The notes: a model not told the origin generated them from the sequence alone. A DNA stretch of 25,895 nucleotides from AWTP1-13 sp035550075 (GCA_035550075.1 DASZQG010000138.1:1-25895), one strand, 5' to 3'; numbered from the stretch's first letter, positions 1 to 7,406 are shown. Numbers and translations are program-made.

Positions 1-243
1 GTCCACGTCGATGGAAACGATGACGATGCGCTTGTGAAAGTCGCGCATGTGATCCGCAAGCAGGGCCGAACGCCAGTCCGAGGTCCAATACTGCTGCTCG
101 TTGAGTTTCGAGCGCGCGGCCGGAATCAGCAGAACCAAGCCGGCGCAGAGCGCGCCCACGCAGGCCATCAGCGGCCACAGCATGCGCTGCTCGGCCTCGG
201 CTCTGCCGGAGACCGGCCTCCGGCGAAAACGCAAGCGCGGCAT
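1..243 (-). CDS. CHASE2-domain membrane sensor protein, N-terminal part (cut by window edge)
   Basis: The minus strand is open from an ATG at 243 to the edge, giving 81 codons. Residues 1-20 are basic, residues about 21-41 form one hydrophobic membrane helix, and the rest reads like the start of an extracytoplasmic CHASE2 domain: an aspartate-tryptophan-arginine stretch near residue 56-58 and then KRIVIVSIDVD at 71-81, matching the first beta strand of CHASE2. CHASE2 proteins are membrane sensors whose C-terminus is usually an adenylate/guanylate cyclase, histidine kinase or GGDEF module; which one applies here lies outside the window. It is the fourth gene of a minus-strand run, 38 bp after a small exported peptide gene. 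The ribosome site before the ATG is weak, and M21 is a possible alternative start. The CHASE2 call rests on a short N-terminal match. Confidence 0.7.
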   Translation of the reverse strand, partial: MPRLRFRRRPVSGRAEAEQRMLWPLMACVGALCAGLVLLIPAARSKLNEQQYWTSDWRSALLADHMRDFHKRIVIVSIDVD

Positions 244-281
244 TGTCGAGCTTTCAGAACAGCGGGCCGGGCGGCCGGTCG

Positions 282-425
282 CTATTTGCCGGACGCCGGA
301 GAAGTCGTGACTGTGTTGCCAGAGCCGCCGCCACCGTCCCCACCGCCATCCGCCATCGCCGGCAAGACGACGAAGAGAACCGCAGCACCCGTCACCAGCG
401 CCACCAACAGCTTGTGCATTCGCAT
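282..425 (-). CDS. Small exported glycine-rich peptide (copy 1 of 3)
   Basis: This 47-residue product has a clear Sec-type signal peptide: short basic start (MRMHK), hydrophobic core, and a likely cut after LPAMA near residue 25. The predicted mature part is only about 22 residues, begins DGGGDGGGGSG and ends ASGK. The ATG at 425 has a good ribosome site (GGGGAGG, 7 bases upstream). It is too short for most gene callers but is supported by position: it is third in a minus-strand run of three similar genes, 46 bp after copy 2 and 38 bp before the CHASE2 gene. I do not recognise a named family. A secreted signal, a surface peptide or a toxin-like peptide are all possible. Confidence 0.7.
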   Translation of the reverse strand: MRMHKLLVALVTGAAVLFVVLPAMADGGGDGGGGSGNTVTTSPASGK

Positions 426-471
426 CCCTGATCCTCCCCTATTGCGCGCCCTTTTCGGACAATGGACGCTT

Positions 472-606
472 TTATTTTCCGCTTTTTGGCTCGTCGGCGC
501 CGCCCGGGCCGCCGCCGCCATCGCCCCCCGCCGTCGCCGGCTGTGGGAGAAGCAGAGCTGCAGCGCTCATCACAATAAGGGCAACGATGATTTTTCGCAG
601 ATCCAT
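472..606 (-). CDS. Small exported glycine-rich peptide (copy 2 of 3)
   Basis: This 44-residue product starts MDLRKIIVAL, followed by a hydrophobic core and a likely signal peptidase I site after QPATA near residue 26. The predicted mature part is about 18 residues (GGDGGGGPGGADEPKSGK). The ATG at 606 is preceded by AGGGAGG with a 9-base spacer, which favours it over a start 51 bases further upstream. It shares architecture with the peptides on either side: signal, glycine-rich mature part, and SGK at the C-terminus. Gaps are 53 bp to copy 3 upstream and 46 bp to copy 1 downstream, which suggests one transcript. No known family is recognised. Confidence 0.7.
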   Translation of the reverse strand: MDLRKIIVALIVMSAAALLLPQPATAGGDGGGGPGGADEPKSGK

Positions 607-659
607 CGTCTGATACCTCCCTGGAGCCCGCGCTGCGGTGAGCACGGTTCCCGACACCT

Positions 660-848
660 CTATTTTCCGGACTTCTCGGTCTTGATGCGGCCCGGACCGC
701 CGCCCGCGTCACCTCCTTTGCCCTCCGAGCCGCCGCCGTTCCCGCCACCGGCATCGGCGGCGCGCGCCGCAAGCGGGAGGCCGACCAGGGCGGTCGCCAG
801 CATCGTAAGCACCAGTCTTCGCGCTACGGGCGCCTTTCCGGAGTGCAT
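660..848 (-). CDS. Small exported glycine-rich peptide (copy 3 of 3, first in operon)
   Basis: This 62-residue product has a longer basic N-terminus (MHSGKAPVARR), a hydrophobic core and a likely cleavage after LAARA near residue 30. The predicted mature part is about 32 residues, with two glycine-rich blocks (AGGGNGGG and GGDAGGGPG) and the C-terminus TEKSGK. The ATG at 848 has GGAG 7 bases upstream. It is the first of three similar genes and the likely head of the run that ends in the CHASE2 gene. About 220 bp separate it from the divergent hydrolase at 1072, which is room for a promoter. The internal repeat of the glycine block suggests the mature part grew by duplication. Function is unknown. 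Confidence 0.7.
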   Translation of the reverse strand: MHSGKAPVARRLVLTMLATALVGLPLAARAADAGGGNGGGSEGKGGDAGGGPGRIKTEKSGK

Positions 849-1071
849 CGCGAAACTCCAAAAAGCTGTCAGACGCCCGCAGTGTACAGGCTGGCTCCGA
901 GGCGTGGCTAGGCGCGGCTCATCGATCTCTATTTCTCCAGCGCGGACAACACGCTGCCGGAGCGGGGACCCGCGCGCAAAGTGGCAGAACCTTGGCAAGA
1001 CGCAGGTGGACCGGGCTCCCTGCTTCAGGTATCACCTCGGCATCTCCCCCAAACTTGCGAGCTCACAGCGC

Positions 1072-1710
1072 ATGCCCGTCAAAGCCGCCATCGTTCCTGT
1101 CACGCCGTTTCAGCAGAACTGCACGCTGATCTGGGACGAGGCCACCAAGGGCGGCGCCGTGGTCGATCCCGGTGGCGATCTCGATCGCGTGCAGAAAGCG
1201 ATCGCGCAGGCCGGCATGACGGTGGAGAAGATACTGCTCACCCACGGCCATATCGATCACGCCGGCGGCGCCGCCGAGCTGAAGGAGATCCTGGGCGGCG
1301 TGCCGATCGAGGGGCCGCACCAGGCTGACAAGTTCCTGCTCGATGGGCTCGCCGCGCAGGCAGCGAATTTCGGGATCGTCGGCGTGCGCAACGTCACGCC
1401 CGACCGCTGGCTCTCCGAGGGCGATGGCGTGTCGGCCGCCGGCGCGAGTTTCGCGATTTTCCACTGCCCCGGACATTCGCCGGGGTCCGTCGTGTTTTTC
1501 AATGCAGCCCAGCGCTTCGCCCTCGTTGGCGACGTGCTGTTCCGCGGCTCGATCGGGCGCACCGATTTTCCCTACGGCGACCACGCCGCGCTGATCGAGG
1601 GCATCAAGACGAAGCTGCTGCCGCTCGGCGACGACATCGTCTTCATTTGCGGGCACGGGCCGATGAGCCGCTTCGGCGACGAGCGCGAGAGCAACCCGTT
1701 TCTGGGCTGA
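1072..1710 (+). CDS. Metallo-beta-lactamase-fold hydrolase, YcbL/glyoxalase II-like
   Basis: The 212-residue protein carries the metal-binding signature THGHIDH (H58, H60, D62, H63), a further ligand H135 in PGHSPG, bridging D154 and H195 in CGHGP. The C-terminal block GHGPMSRFGDERESNPF is typical of the short glyoxalase II-like YcbL group, which lacks the full C-terminal helical domain of classical GloB. The expected activity is hydrolysis of a thioester such as S-lactoylglutathione, in the cytoplasm; the true substrate is not visible from sequence. The open frame runs upstream to the window edge, but similarity to the family begins at MPVKAAIVPVTPFQQN, so the ATG at 1072 is taken as the start. 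The ribosome site is weak. It diverges from the peptide genes. Confidence 0.88.
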   Translation: MPVKAAIVPVTPFQQNCTLIWDEATKGGAVVDPGGDLDRVQKAIAQAGMTVEKILLTHGHIDHAGGAAELKEILGGVPIEGPHQADKFLLDGLAAQAANFGIVGVRNVTPDRWLSEGDGVSAAGASFAIFHCPGHSPGSVVFFNAAQRFALVGDVLFRGSIGRTDFPYGDHAALIEGIKTKLLPLGDDIVFICGHGPMSRFGDERESNPFLG

Positions 1711-1725
1711 AGCCCGCCGTGGCCG

Positions 1726-2226
1726 CTACTCGCGCCGCATGCTGATGTTGATGCCGCGCAACGCCGCGCTGCCGTCGGTCCGCACCGTGATTGACTGCCG
1801 GTGGCCGGTGGTCATCACGGTCATCGAGCCCGCCAGCCCGCCGCCGTCGATGGAGAGGCGGATGCGGTGGCCAGAGGCGACGCCCGATACGCGGCCGGAG
1901 GCGTTGAAGGTGCGCTCCTCCCAGCTTCCGCGGACCCGGCTGCCGCGCGCAACCAACTCGGCGCGCAGCTCGATGCGGTTGGAGGCGCTCGCGCAGCGCA
2001 GCGAGAGGCCCAGCGAGTCGCCGCTGTGGCGTGGCGCGTAGTAAGCCTTGCACCTTAGGGATTCGCGCCGCCCGTCCTCCAGCCGCACGTGGCCGGAGCC
2101 GATCCAGGCGCCGTTGAGCTCGTTGAAGGGCCCGGCCGCGTAGGCGCTGCCGGCCACCAGCGCCACGGCGCCGATGGCGATGGCGGCCACGCGCCGCCAG
2201 GACGTCGCTGTGAGCATTGCCGTCAT
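1726..2226 (-). CDS. Secreted protein of unknown function
   Basis: The 166-residue product has a signal peptide (basic start, hydrophobic stretch, cut near AYAAGPF around residue 30). The mature part looks like a small beta-rich domain: it opens with LNGAWIGSGHVRLEDGRRE, has two cysteines that could form a disulfide (in LRCKAYY and LRCASAS), and ends with a run of alternating residues. It resembles hypothetical exported proteins I recall from Hyphomicrobiales, but I cannot name a family. The ATG at 2226 is chosen because GAGAGG lies about 11 bases upstream and the signal peptide then has normal length; ATG 2217 is an alternative. It converges with the hydrolase ending at 1710, only 15 bp away, and diverges from the gene at 2467. 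Confidence 0.75.
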   Translation of the reverse strand: MTAMLTATSWRRVAAIAIGAVALVAGSAYAAGPFNELNGAWIGSGHVRLEDGRRESLRCKAYYAPRHSGDSLGLSLRCASASNRIELRAELVARGSRVRGSWEERTFNASGRVSGVASGHRIRLSIDGGGLAGSMTVMTTGHRQSITVRTDGSAALRGINISMRRE

Positions 2227-2466
2227 TTTTTCCCAACCTCTCCAGCCTTCGCGCCAAGCCGGCGCCAGCCGATTCTGTAGTGCGATTGTAGCGCAGCCCA
2301 AGGCTCAATCAGCAGCCCGCCAGCAACGCTCCCGGAAAACCTTTGTCTGCGCCGCCTCGCCTCCGGGCTCTCGGGGCCGCCGCCGCAGCGCAAACGAACG
2401 GCGGCCTTAACTGTTCCGTAGCGCAGCGCCGTTAGACTTTTACGACTGCCCGCGGGGCCACGCCAG

Positions 2467-3699
2467 ATGCCGTCTCTCCTCAAATCCGGCTCGTTTGTGA
2501 CAGTGAGGCGACTGCGCGCCTACAGCCTGATGCTCTTGGCGGGCTACGCGCTCGCAATCGGTGCGCTGCTCGCCTCCGCCGATGGTATTGTCGACGCCTG
2601 GGGGCGGCCGCTGGGGACCGATTTCGCCAACGTCTACGCCGCAGGGCGGATGGCGCAGGAGGGCAACGCCGCGCTCGCCTACGACTGGCCGGCCCATCGC
2701 GCGGTGCAGCAGGCTGTCTCCGGACGCGCCGACATCCCCTACTACGGTTGGCACTATCCGCCCGTCTTTCTGTTCCTGGCCACGGTGCTGGCCCTGTTCC
2801 CGTACCTTGCCGCTCTGTTCCTCTACCAGGCACTTTCCCTTGCCGCTTATGTGCACGTCGTGCGCCGCATCGCCGGTCACGCCCAGGCCTACTTGCTCGC
2901 CCTCGCCTTTCCCGCCGTGTTCATCAACGTGACCCACGGCCATAACGGCTTTGTTACCGCCGCGCTCCTCGGTGGTGCGCTGCTGGTGCTCGACCGCCGT
3001 CCCGCCATAGCCGGTATGCTGATCGGCTTCCTGGTCTACAAGCCGCAATTCGGTGTGCTGATCCCTCTTGTACTGGTCGCGACCGCCCGCTGGCGCACGT
3101 TCGCCGCTGCTGTGACGACCGTGGCGGTCCTGTGCGCGCTGACGTGGCTGGCCTTCGGCACCGACGTGTGGATTGCCTTCTGGCGCTCGCTGCCGCTGAC
3201 GCAGAAGATCATCCTCGAGGACGGCAGCACTGGCTTCTACAAGATCCAAAGCGTGTTCGCGGCCCTCCGCCTCATGGGTGCGCCCGTGGGCATCGCCTAT
3301 GCCGGACAACTGGCGACCATGGGGACGGTGGCGGTTACGCTCGTGCTCCTCTGGCGGTCCTCGGCGGCATTTCCGCTGAAAGCCGCCGCGCTCCTGATCG
3401 GCTCCCTGCTGGCGACGCCCTATGCCCTCGACTATGATCTCGTGCTGCTGGCGCCGGCCATCGCCTTCCTTGCCGCGCACGGGCTGCGCGAGGGCTTCAC
3501 GCCCTATGAGGTTTCCGGCCTGGTCGCGCTGTGGGCACTGCCGCTCGCGGCCCGCACCATCGGCGCGGCCACGCTGGTCCCGCTCGCTGCGCCGGTGATG
3601 CTGGCGATGTTCTTTTTGATCCTCCGCCGCGCCGGAACCATCGATACGCTCGCCGCCTGGCGCGGTCCGGCCGCGGTGCTGGCGCGCCTGCGCCCCTGA
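2467..3699 (+). CDS. GT87/DUF2029-family membrane glycosyltransferase
   Basis: The 410-residue protein is very hydrophobic, with about ten membrane segments. Near the N-terminus it has the loop GTDFANVYAAG (residues 50-60) with an aspartate in the usual place for GT-C enzymes, followed by YGWHYPP at 93-99, a hallmark of DUF2029. A late LDYDLVLLAPA stretch also fits. The family uses polyprenyl-phosphate sugars to transfer mannose or related residues on the periplasmic side of the membrane. The acceptor is unknown, and no other glycan gene is nearby. The ATG at 2467 has little ribosome-site support, but the frame fits family length. It converges with the alpha/beta hydrolase, leaving 7 bp between stop codons. 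Confidence 0.85.
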   Translation: MPSLLKSGSFVTVRRLRAYSLMLLAGYALAIGALLASADGIVDAWGRPLGTDFANVYAAGRMAQEGNAALAYDWPAHRAVQQAVSGRADIPYYGWHYPPVFLFLATVLALFPYLAALFLYQALSLAAYVHVVRRIAGHAQAYLLALAFPAVFINVTHGHNGFVTAALLGGALLVLDRRPAIAGMLIGFLVYKPQFGVLIPLVLVATARWRTFAAAVTTVAVLCALTWLAFGTDVWIAFWRSLPLTQKIILEDGSTGFYKIQSVFAALRLMGAPVGIAYAGQLATMGTVAVTLVLLWRSSAAFPLKAAALLIGSLLATPYALDYDLVLLAPAIAFLAAHGLREGFTPYEVSGLVALWALPLAARTIGAATLVPLAAPVMLAMFFLILRRAGTIDTLAAWRGPAAVLARLRP

Positions 3700-3706
3700 T
3701 GCCACG

Positions 3707-4609
3707 CTACCCTGCGCTGAGGAATTTGCGAGTCAGCGCGAGGAACTCATCGAGCCGGTCGTGGTGCACCCAGTGTCCGGCACGCTCCAGCGAAACCACC
3801 TCGGCGCGCTGGAAATGCCGCACGCGCCCGTCCTCGGCCGGGTTCGAGGCCCAGCTCTCCTTGCCGTAAACGAGCAGCGTCGGGCAGTTAATGCGCCGCC
3901 ACAGCCCCTCCACGTCCTCGATCGGCATGTCGTAGGGCGGAAACGAGCGCACGTAGTTGTCGAATTTCCAGCTATAGGTGCCGTCCTCGTTCTGGTTGAC
4001 GCCGTGCTGGGTGAGATACAGCGCCTGCGCGGGCGAGAGGTGCTTGTTCTCCTCTTGCATGCGGCGAAAGGCATCCTCCAGGCTGGCGTACCGCCGCGGC
4101 AACCGTGCCGAAAGTCCGCGCTGCTCGTCGATCCAGGCGCGCATACGCTCGGGGAAGGGCGTCGCCTGCCGCTCGGCCAGCATCTTGGGGCTCGGACCCA
4201 GGCCCTCGATTGCCACCAGCCGCGTCACGTTCTCCGGATAGAGGCCCGTGTAGCGCAGCGCGATGGCCCCGCCCAGCGAGTGGCCGATCAGCGTCACCGG
4301 CGCCAACTTGAGCTGGTGGATGAGTTGCGCCAAGTCGTAGATGTAGCCGCGCATCGTGTAGGTGCCGTCCCGCGTCCACTGGCTGTCGCCATGGCCGCGC
4401 AGATCGGGCGCGATGATGTGCCAGTCGCTGCGTAGCGCCTGCGCCACCCAGTCCCAGTTGCGGCAGTGGTCGCGACCGCCGTGCACGAGCACCAGCGGCG
4501 GCGCCTGCGGGTTGCCCCAATCGACGTAGTGCAGGCGCAGGCGCTGCGAGAAATAGATGCGCGAGGTGGGACCAGGCGCGGCGGCAGTCGGCGGGGAGGC
4601 AGGCGACAT
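3707..4609 (-). CDS. Alpha/beta-fold hydrolase
   Basis: The 300-residue protein has a complete alpha/beta hydrolase layout: oxyanion region LVHGGRDH (41-48), the APDLRGHGDS block, the nucleophile elbow GHSLGG with Ser111, an acid candidate around YGKES, and the catalytic histidine in GHWVHHD (His279). A lid region rich in charged residues lies between about 135 and 215. Substrate cannot be told; esters, lactones or peroxides are all possible in this superfamily. The frame extends to an ATG at 4681, but the extra residues are low-complexity and unlike the family. The ATG at 4609 is preferred, though neither start has a strong ribosome site. It stands alone, and the region upstream also serves the divergent gene at 4826. 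Confidence 0.85.
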   Translation of the reverse strand: MSPASPPTAAAPGPTSRIYFSQRLRLHYVDWGNPQAPPLVLVHGGRDHCRNWDWVAQALRSDWHIIAPDLRGHGDSQWTRDGTYTMRGYIYDLAQLIHQLKLAPVTLIGHSLGGAIALRYTGLYPENVTRLVAIEGLGPSPKMLAERQATPFPERMRAWIDEQRGLSARLPRRYASLEDAFRRMQEENKHLSPAQALYLTQHGVNQNEDGTYSWKFDNYVRSFPPYDMPIEDVEGLWRRINCPTLLVYGKESWASNPAEDGRVRHFQRAEVVSLERAGHWVHHDRLDEFLALTRKFLSAG

Positions 4610-4752
4610 GGGCGGGATGGGGCCTCGATTGCAGGCGGACGGCACATTTCGCTCATACCACGCCGCGCGCACAGGAGACATGCGCCGGGATCAAGGCCGC
4701 CGGCGCGTTTTTCCCGTTATATGGGCGCAGTTGCCGTCCGGCCCGCTGCCTT

Positions 4753-4764
4753 CCCCCCCCCCCC
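4753..4764. repeat. Run of 12 cytosines in intergenic DNA
   Basis: An uninterrupted C12 tract lies between the divergent alpha/beta hydrolase and GFA genes, about 60 bp before the GFA start. Such tracts change length by slippage and can alter promoter spacing, but they also collect sequencing errors. It is not in a coding frame I accept. Confidence 0.9.
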
Positions 4765-4825
4765 GCGGCGTGGAATTCCCGCCCGGCGGCAAGCGTTAGC
4801 AGGGCGAAAAGCAACGGAGGCGGGG

Positions 4826-5197
4826 ATGACCAAAGCAAAGTCGCAAGCCAAGACCTATACAGGCGGCTGCCATTGCGGAAAGGTGCGCTTCGAGGCGACG
4901 ACCGACCCGGCTCAGGCCATCGCCTGCAACTGCTCGCATTGTGCACGCCATGGCCTGTGGCTCACCTTCGTGCCGCCGCAGCAATTCAAGCTGGTGTGCG
5001 GCCTCGAGGCGCTGGCCGAATACCAGTTCAACAAGCACGTCATCCACCACATGTTCTGCCGCACCTGTGGGGTGGAGCCGTTCGCGCGCGGAAAGGGCAA
5101 GGACGGCCGCGAGATGTTCGCCGTCAACGTGCGCTGCCTCGACGGGCTCGACATCGCCACCCTCTCGCCCAAGCCGTTCGACGGCCGGGCGCTGTAG
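4826..5197 (+). CDS. GFA family protein (CENP-V/GFA zinc fold)
   Basis: The 123-residue protein shows the full GFA cysteine pattern: GGCHCGKVRFE (Cys15, Cys17), CNCSHC (Cys34, Cys36, Cys39) and FCRTCGVEPF (Cys78, Cys81), which together bind two zinc ions. The family is named for glutathione-dependent formaldehyde-activating enzyme, but that activity has been questioned and most members have unknown function. The start is well fixed: ATG 4826 has GGAGG 5 bases upstream. The gene is single, with a C12 tract upstream and a GC-rich hairpin just after the stop. Confidence 0.9.
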   Translation: MTKAKSQAKTYTGGCHCGKVRFEATTDPAQAIACNCSHCARHGLWLTFVPPQQFKLVCGLEALAEYQFNKHVIHHMFCRTCGVEPFARGKGKDGREMFAVNVRCLDGLDIATLSPKPFDGRAL

Positions 5198-5204
5198 AGA
5201 GACA

Positions 5205-5227
5205 CATGCCGGCCCGGCCGCGGCATG
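5205..5227. terminator. Inverted repeat between convergent genes, possible terminator
   Basis: CATGCCG and CGGCATG form a perfect 7-bp stem around a 9-base GC-rich loop, 7 bp after the GFA stop and before the convergent GYD gene. There is no T-tract on either side, so this is a weak terminator call. Confidence 0.35.
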
Positions 5228-5267
5228 AGGGAGCAGGCCCGCGGGCGCGGCGCGAGAAGCGGTCGCG

Positions 5268-5561
5268 TCAGCCGATCTTGCCGAGGACGCCGGCCATCTC
5301 CTTGCTCGAAAAGGCGCGCAGCGTCTGCGTCTTGACGTTGCCGAGCTTGGCGATTGCGAGGGCGAACGCCGTCATCGCCGCGTCGTCGGGCGCTTCGAAC
5401 ACGGCCACGACGTCGTATTGGCCGAGCGTCCAGTAGCTTTCCTTCATGGTCAGGCCGGCCTTCTTGGCCATCTCCCGAACCGCTTCTGTGCGCTTGATGG
5501 TGTCCTTGATGCCGCGCAGGCCCTGTTCGGTGTATGTGGCCAGCAGAACGTAGGTCGCCAT
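5268..5561 (-). CDS. GYD domain protein
   Basis: The 97-residue protein is a single GYD domain: it opens MATYVLLATYTEQGLRGIKD, has the central YWTLGQYDVVAVFEAPDD segment (about 43-60), and ends with a strand and helix typical of the ferredoxin-like fold. Family members are small cytoplasmic proteins of unknown function that probably act as dimers. No catalytic residues are established. The ATG at 5561 fits the family start. It lies 178 bp after the dehalogenase on the same strand, so co-transcription is possible but not shown. Confidence 0.88.
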   Translation of the reverse strand: MATYVLLATYTEQGLRGIKDTIKRTEAVREMAKKAGLTMKESYWTLGQYDVVAVFEAPDDAAMTAFALAIAKLGNVKTQTLRAFSSKEMAGVLGKIG

Positions 5562-5613
5562 GGCGTTGTCCTCCAGGACGTGGCGCCCCCCTTCCCTGCC
5601 CGCTCAGCCTAGT

Positions 5614-5638
5614 CCCGTTCCGCGGCCGCGGGAATGGG
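5614..5638 (-). terminator. Hairpin downstream of the dehalogenase gene
   Basis: CCCGTTCC and GGAATGGG form an 8-bp stem with one G-T mismatch around a 9-base GC-rich loop. It lies between the dehalogenase stop and the GYD start. No T-tract follows, so it could equally be an RNA-stabilising or chance structure. Confidence 0.3.
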
Positions 5639-5739
5639 CCGCGCCAGATCCGCTTGCGGGTTCGGCCAAGCGCCCTCGCCTGCCAGGGTCGGCCGATGAG
5701 GGGGTTTCACAGTCCGCAGGAAGCCCGCAACCGGCTCCC

Positions 5740-6627
5740 CTACCCCCGCACCCGCCGCACAAAGTCCGCCACCGCCTGTCCGATCTCATCGGGGCTGTCC
5801 TCCTGGATGAAGTGGACCCCCTTCACCGTGACCTCGGTCTGGTTGGGCCACGCCCGGCACGCCTCGCGCTGGCGCCCGACCAGGATCGAGCCCGGCTCGG
5901 CGTTGATGAAGAGCTTGGGCACGTCGCTCTTGGCCAGCCAGGCCGCGTAATCTTCCACGATCGCCACCACGTCGGCGGGCTGCCCGTCGATGGGAATCTG
6001 CCGCGGCCAGCTCAGCGTCGGCCGGCGATCCTCGCCGGGGTTGGCGAAGGGGCGGCGATACTCGGTCATCTCCGCGTCCGACAGCTTGCGCAGCACCGAG
6101 CCTGGTAGCACGCGCTCCACGAAGATATTCTTCTCCAGAATCATCTCCTCGCCTGCCGACGAGCGGAAGCCCTGGAAGGCGCGGCGCGCGTTGTCCGGCC
6201 AGTCGTCCCACGTGACGGGCATGACGATCGCTTCCATGTAGACGATGCCCGCCACGCGGCCGGGGTTCTTGCGCGCCCACTCGAAGCCGAGCGCCGAGCC
6301 CCAGTCATGCAGCACCAGCACGACCCGCGAGCCCAGATCCAGCTTGTCCCACAGCGCGAACAGATGGTCGCGCTGCTCGGCATAGCCGTAGCGGGCCGGC
6401 CCCGACGGGGAGAGCTTGTCGCTGTCGCCCATGCCGACGAGGTCGCACGCCACCAGCCGGCCGAGGCCGTCGCAGTGGGGCATGATGTTGCGCCACAGGT
6501 AGGATGACGTGGGGTTGCCGTGCTGGAAGACGATCGCCTCGCCTGCGCCGCTGTCGATGTAGGCCATGCGACAGCCGTTGATATCGGCAAATTTCTTTGT
6601 GGCGTAGGGCTTGGCGGAGACGGGCAC
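5740..6627 (-). CDS. dhaA: Haloalkane dehalogenase, LinB/DhaA type (HLD-II)
   Basis: The 295-residue protein matches LinB in length and, as far as I recall that sequence, along nearly its whole length. Catalytic residues fall at the LinB numbers: nucleophile Asp108 and halide-binding Trp109 in HDWGS, acid Glu132 in YMEAI, base His272 in HFIQEDSPDE and halide-binding Asn38 in HGNPTSSYLW. The reaction is hydrolysis of a carbon-halogen bond in a haloalkane to an alcohol, through an alkyl-enzyme ester. The cap domain (about 135-210) sets substrate range and differs more from LinB. The start is GTG at 6627, fixed by GGAGG 8 bases upstream. It follows a small membrane protein gene by 55 bp and may be last in the run that starts at 7838. 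Substrate range is not predictable. Confidence 0.93.
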   Translation of the reverse strand: MPVSAKPYATKKFADINGCRMAYIDSGAGEAIVFQHGNPTSSYLWRNIMPHCDGLGRLVACDLVGMGDSDKLSPSGPARYGYAEQRDHLFALWDKLDLGSRVVLVLHDWGSALGFEWARKNPGRVAGIVYMEAIVMPVTWDDWPDNARRAFQGFRSSAGEEMILEKNIFVERVLPGSVLRKLSDAEMTEYRRPFANPGEDRRPTLSWPRQIPIDGQPADVVAIVEDYAAWLAKSDVPKLFINAEPGSILVGRQREACRAWPNQTEVTVKGVHFIQEDSPDEIGQAVADFVRRVRG

Positions 6628-6682
6628 GGCAGGAACCTCCTATGGGCGCAGGCCGACAGGGGACTGCGTTGCGCGCCGCGCG

Positions 6683-6931
6683 TCAACCTCGCGTAAGACG
6701 CGCGGCGAGCCAGCCGGCGAGGAGCAGTGCCAGCGGCGGCAGCAGGGCGGCGAGCGCATGGCGCAGCGCATACGCCCGCACCGCACGGTCGTAGGCTGCG
6801 CGCGTTGCCGGATCGCCGGCGCTGACATCGAGCGGAATGTGCGGCCAGCCGCGCGCGGCAACGACGGCTACGGCCGCGACCCAGACCAGGCTCGCGAGCA
6901 GCCACAGCCATAACACGGTTCGCCCGCGCAT
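6683..6931 (-). CDS. Small two-helix membrane protein of unknown function
   Basis: The 82-residue product has two hydrophobic helices (about 5-26 and 58-77) joined by a polar loop with WPHIPLDVSAG. The ATG at 6931 overlaps the stop of the upstream NTF2-like gene by one base (TAATG on the minus strand), which points to translational coupling and supports the gene. It has no recognised family. Its position between NTF2-like genes and a dehalogenase could reflect a membrane or transport role, but that is a guess. Confidence 0.65.
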   Translation of the reverse strand: MRGRTVLWLWLLASLVWVAAVAVVAARGWPHIPLDVSAGDPATRAAYDRAVRAYALRHALAALLPPLALLLAGWLAARLTRG

Positions 6932-7359
6932 TATTTTTCGTGGGCCAGCGCCTGCTTGACCAGGGCGAAGAAGGTGCGCAGGCGCTCGGCGTCGTGGAAC
7001 TCCTCGAACCGCACGATCAGGTCGCCGGCAACCTGCCATACATGGCGCATGGTGCCCTCGTAGTCGAGCCCGGTCGCCTTGTGACGGTAGTGGAGGCGTA
7101 CCCGCGAGTGGAACATTTCGCCCTCGGCGGAGATCTGCAGCGGCCGGTACTCGAGGAAATCAAAGTCGTCGAGGATCATCTGCAGTGTCCTGGCCAGCTG
7201 CGCGCGGCCATGCACCTCCCCGACATAGGGCATCACGTCGGGCGGCAGATGGATGATGAAGACCACCTCGGGGTCGAAGCAGGCTAGCGTCGCCTCAAGG
7301 TCACGGCTGGCCCAGGCGGCGTAGGTTGCTTCAAGAACCATGCGGTCGCTTGCGCGCAT
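6931..7359 (-). CDS. NTF2/SnoaL-like protein (paralogue A)
   Basis: The 142-residue protein has the layout of the SnoaL/ketosteroid isomerase-like NTF2 fold: helical start (ATYAAWASRDLEATLACF), a strand with an acidic residue, then the long strands GTMRHVWQVAGDLIVRFEEFHD. Members act as isomerases, cyclases or dehydratases, or have no enzyme role. It is a tandem paralogue of the gene at 7407: both begin MRASD and share GTMRH, GD.IV.FE and HD near the C-terminus. That alignment favours ATG 7359 over ATG 7371, although neither has a strong ribosome site. The stop overlaps the next gene's start. Confidence 0.83.
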   Translation of the reverse strand: MRASDRMVLEATYAAWASRDLEATLACFDPEVVFIIHLPPDVMPYVGEVHGRAQLARTLQMILDDFDFLEYRPLQISAEGEMFHSRVRLHYRHKATGLDYEGTMRHVWQVAGDLIVRFEEFHDAERLRTFFALVKQALAHEK

Positions 7360-7406
7360 CTGCCACCCCATGCTCGTCCGCGGGACCGGCCGGCGGCGAC
7401 TTGGCC

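Noticed and set aside
34..1071. Long upstream extension of the YcbL-like hydrolase frame on the plus strand
   Set aside because: It is antisense to the three peptide genes and the CHASE2 gene, has no family similarity, and is arginine/proline-rich as expected of a GC-rich shadow frame. The hydrolase family begins at 1072.
2440..3705. Minus-strand frame of about 420 codons opposite the GT87 gene
   Set aside because: The product is a hydrophilic Gln/Arg/Gly-rich mirror of a membrane protein gene, typical of an antisense shadow.
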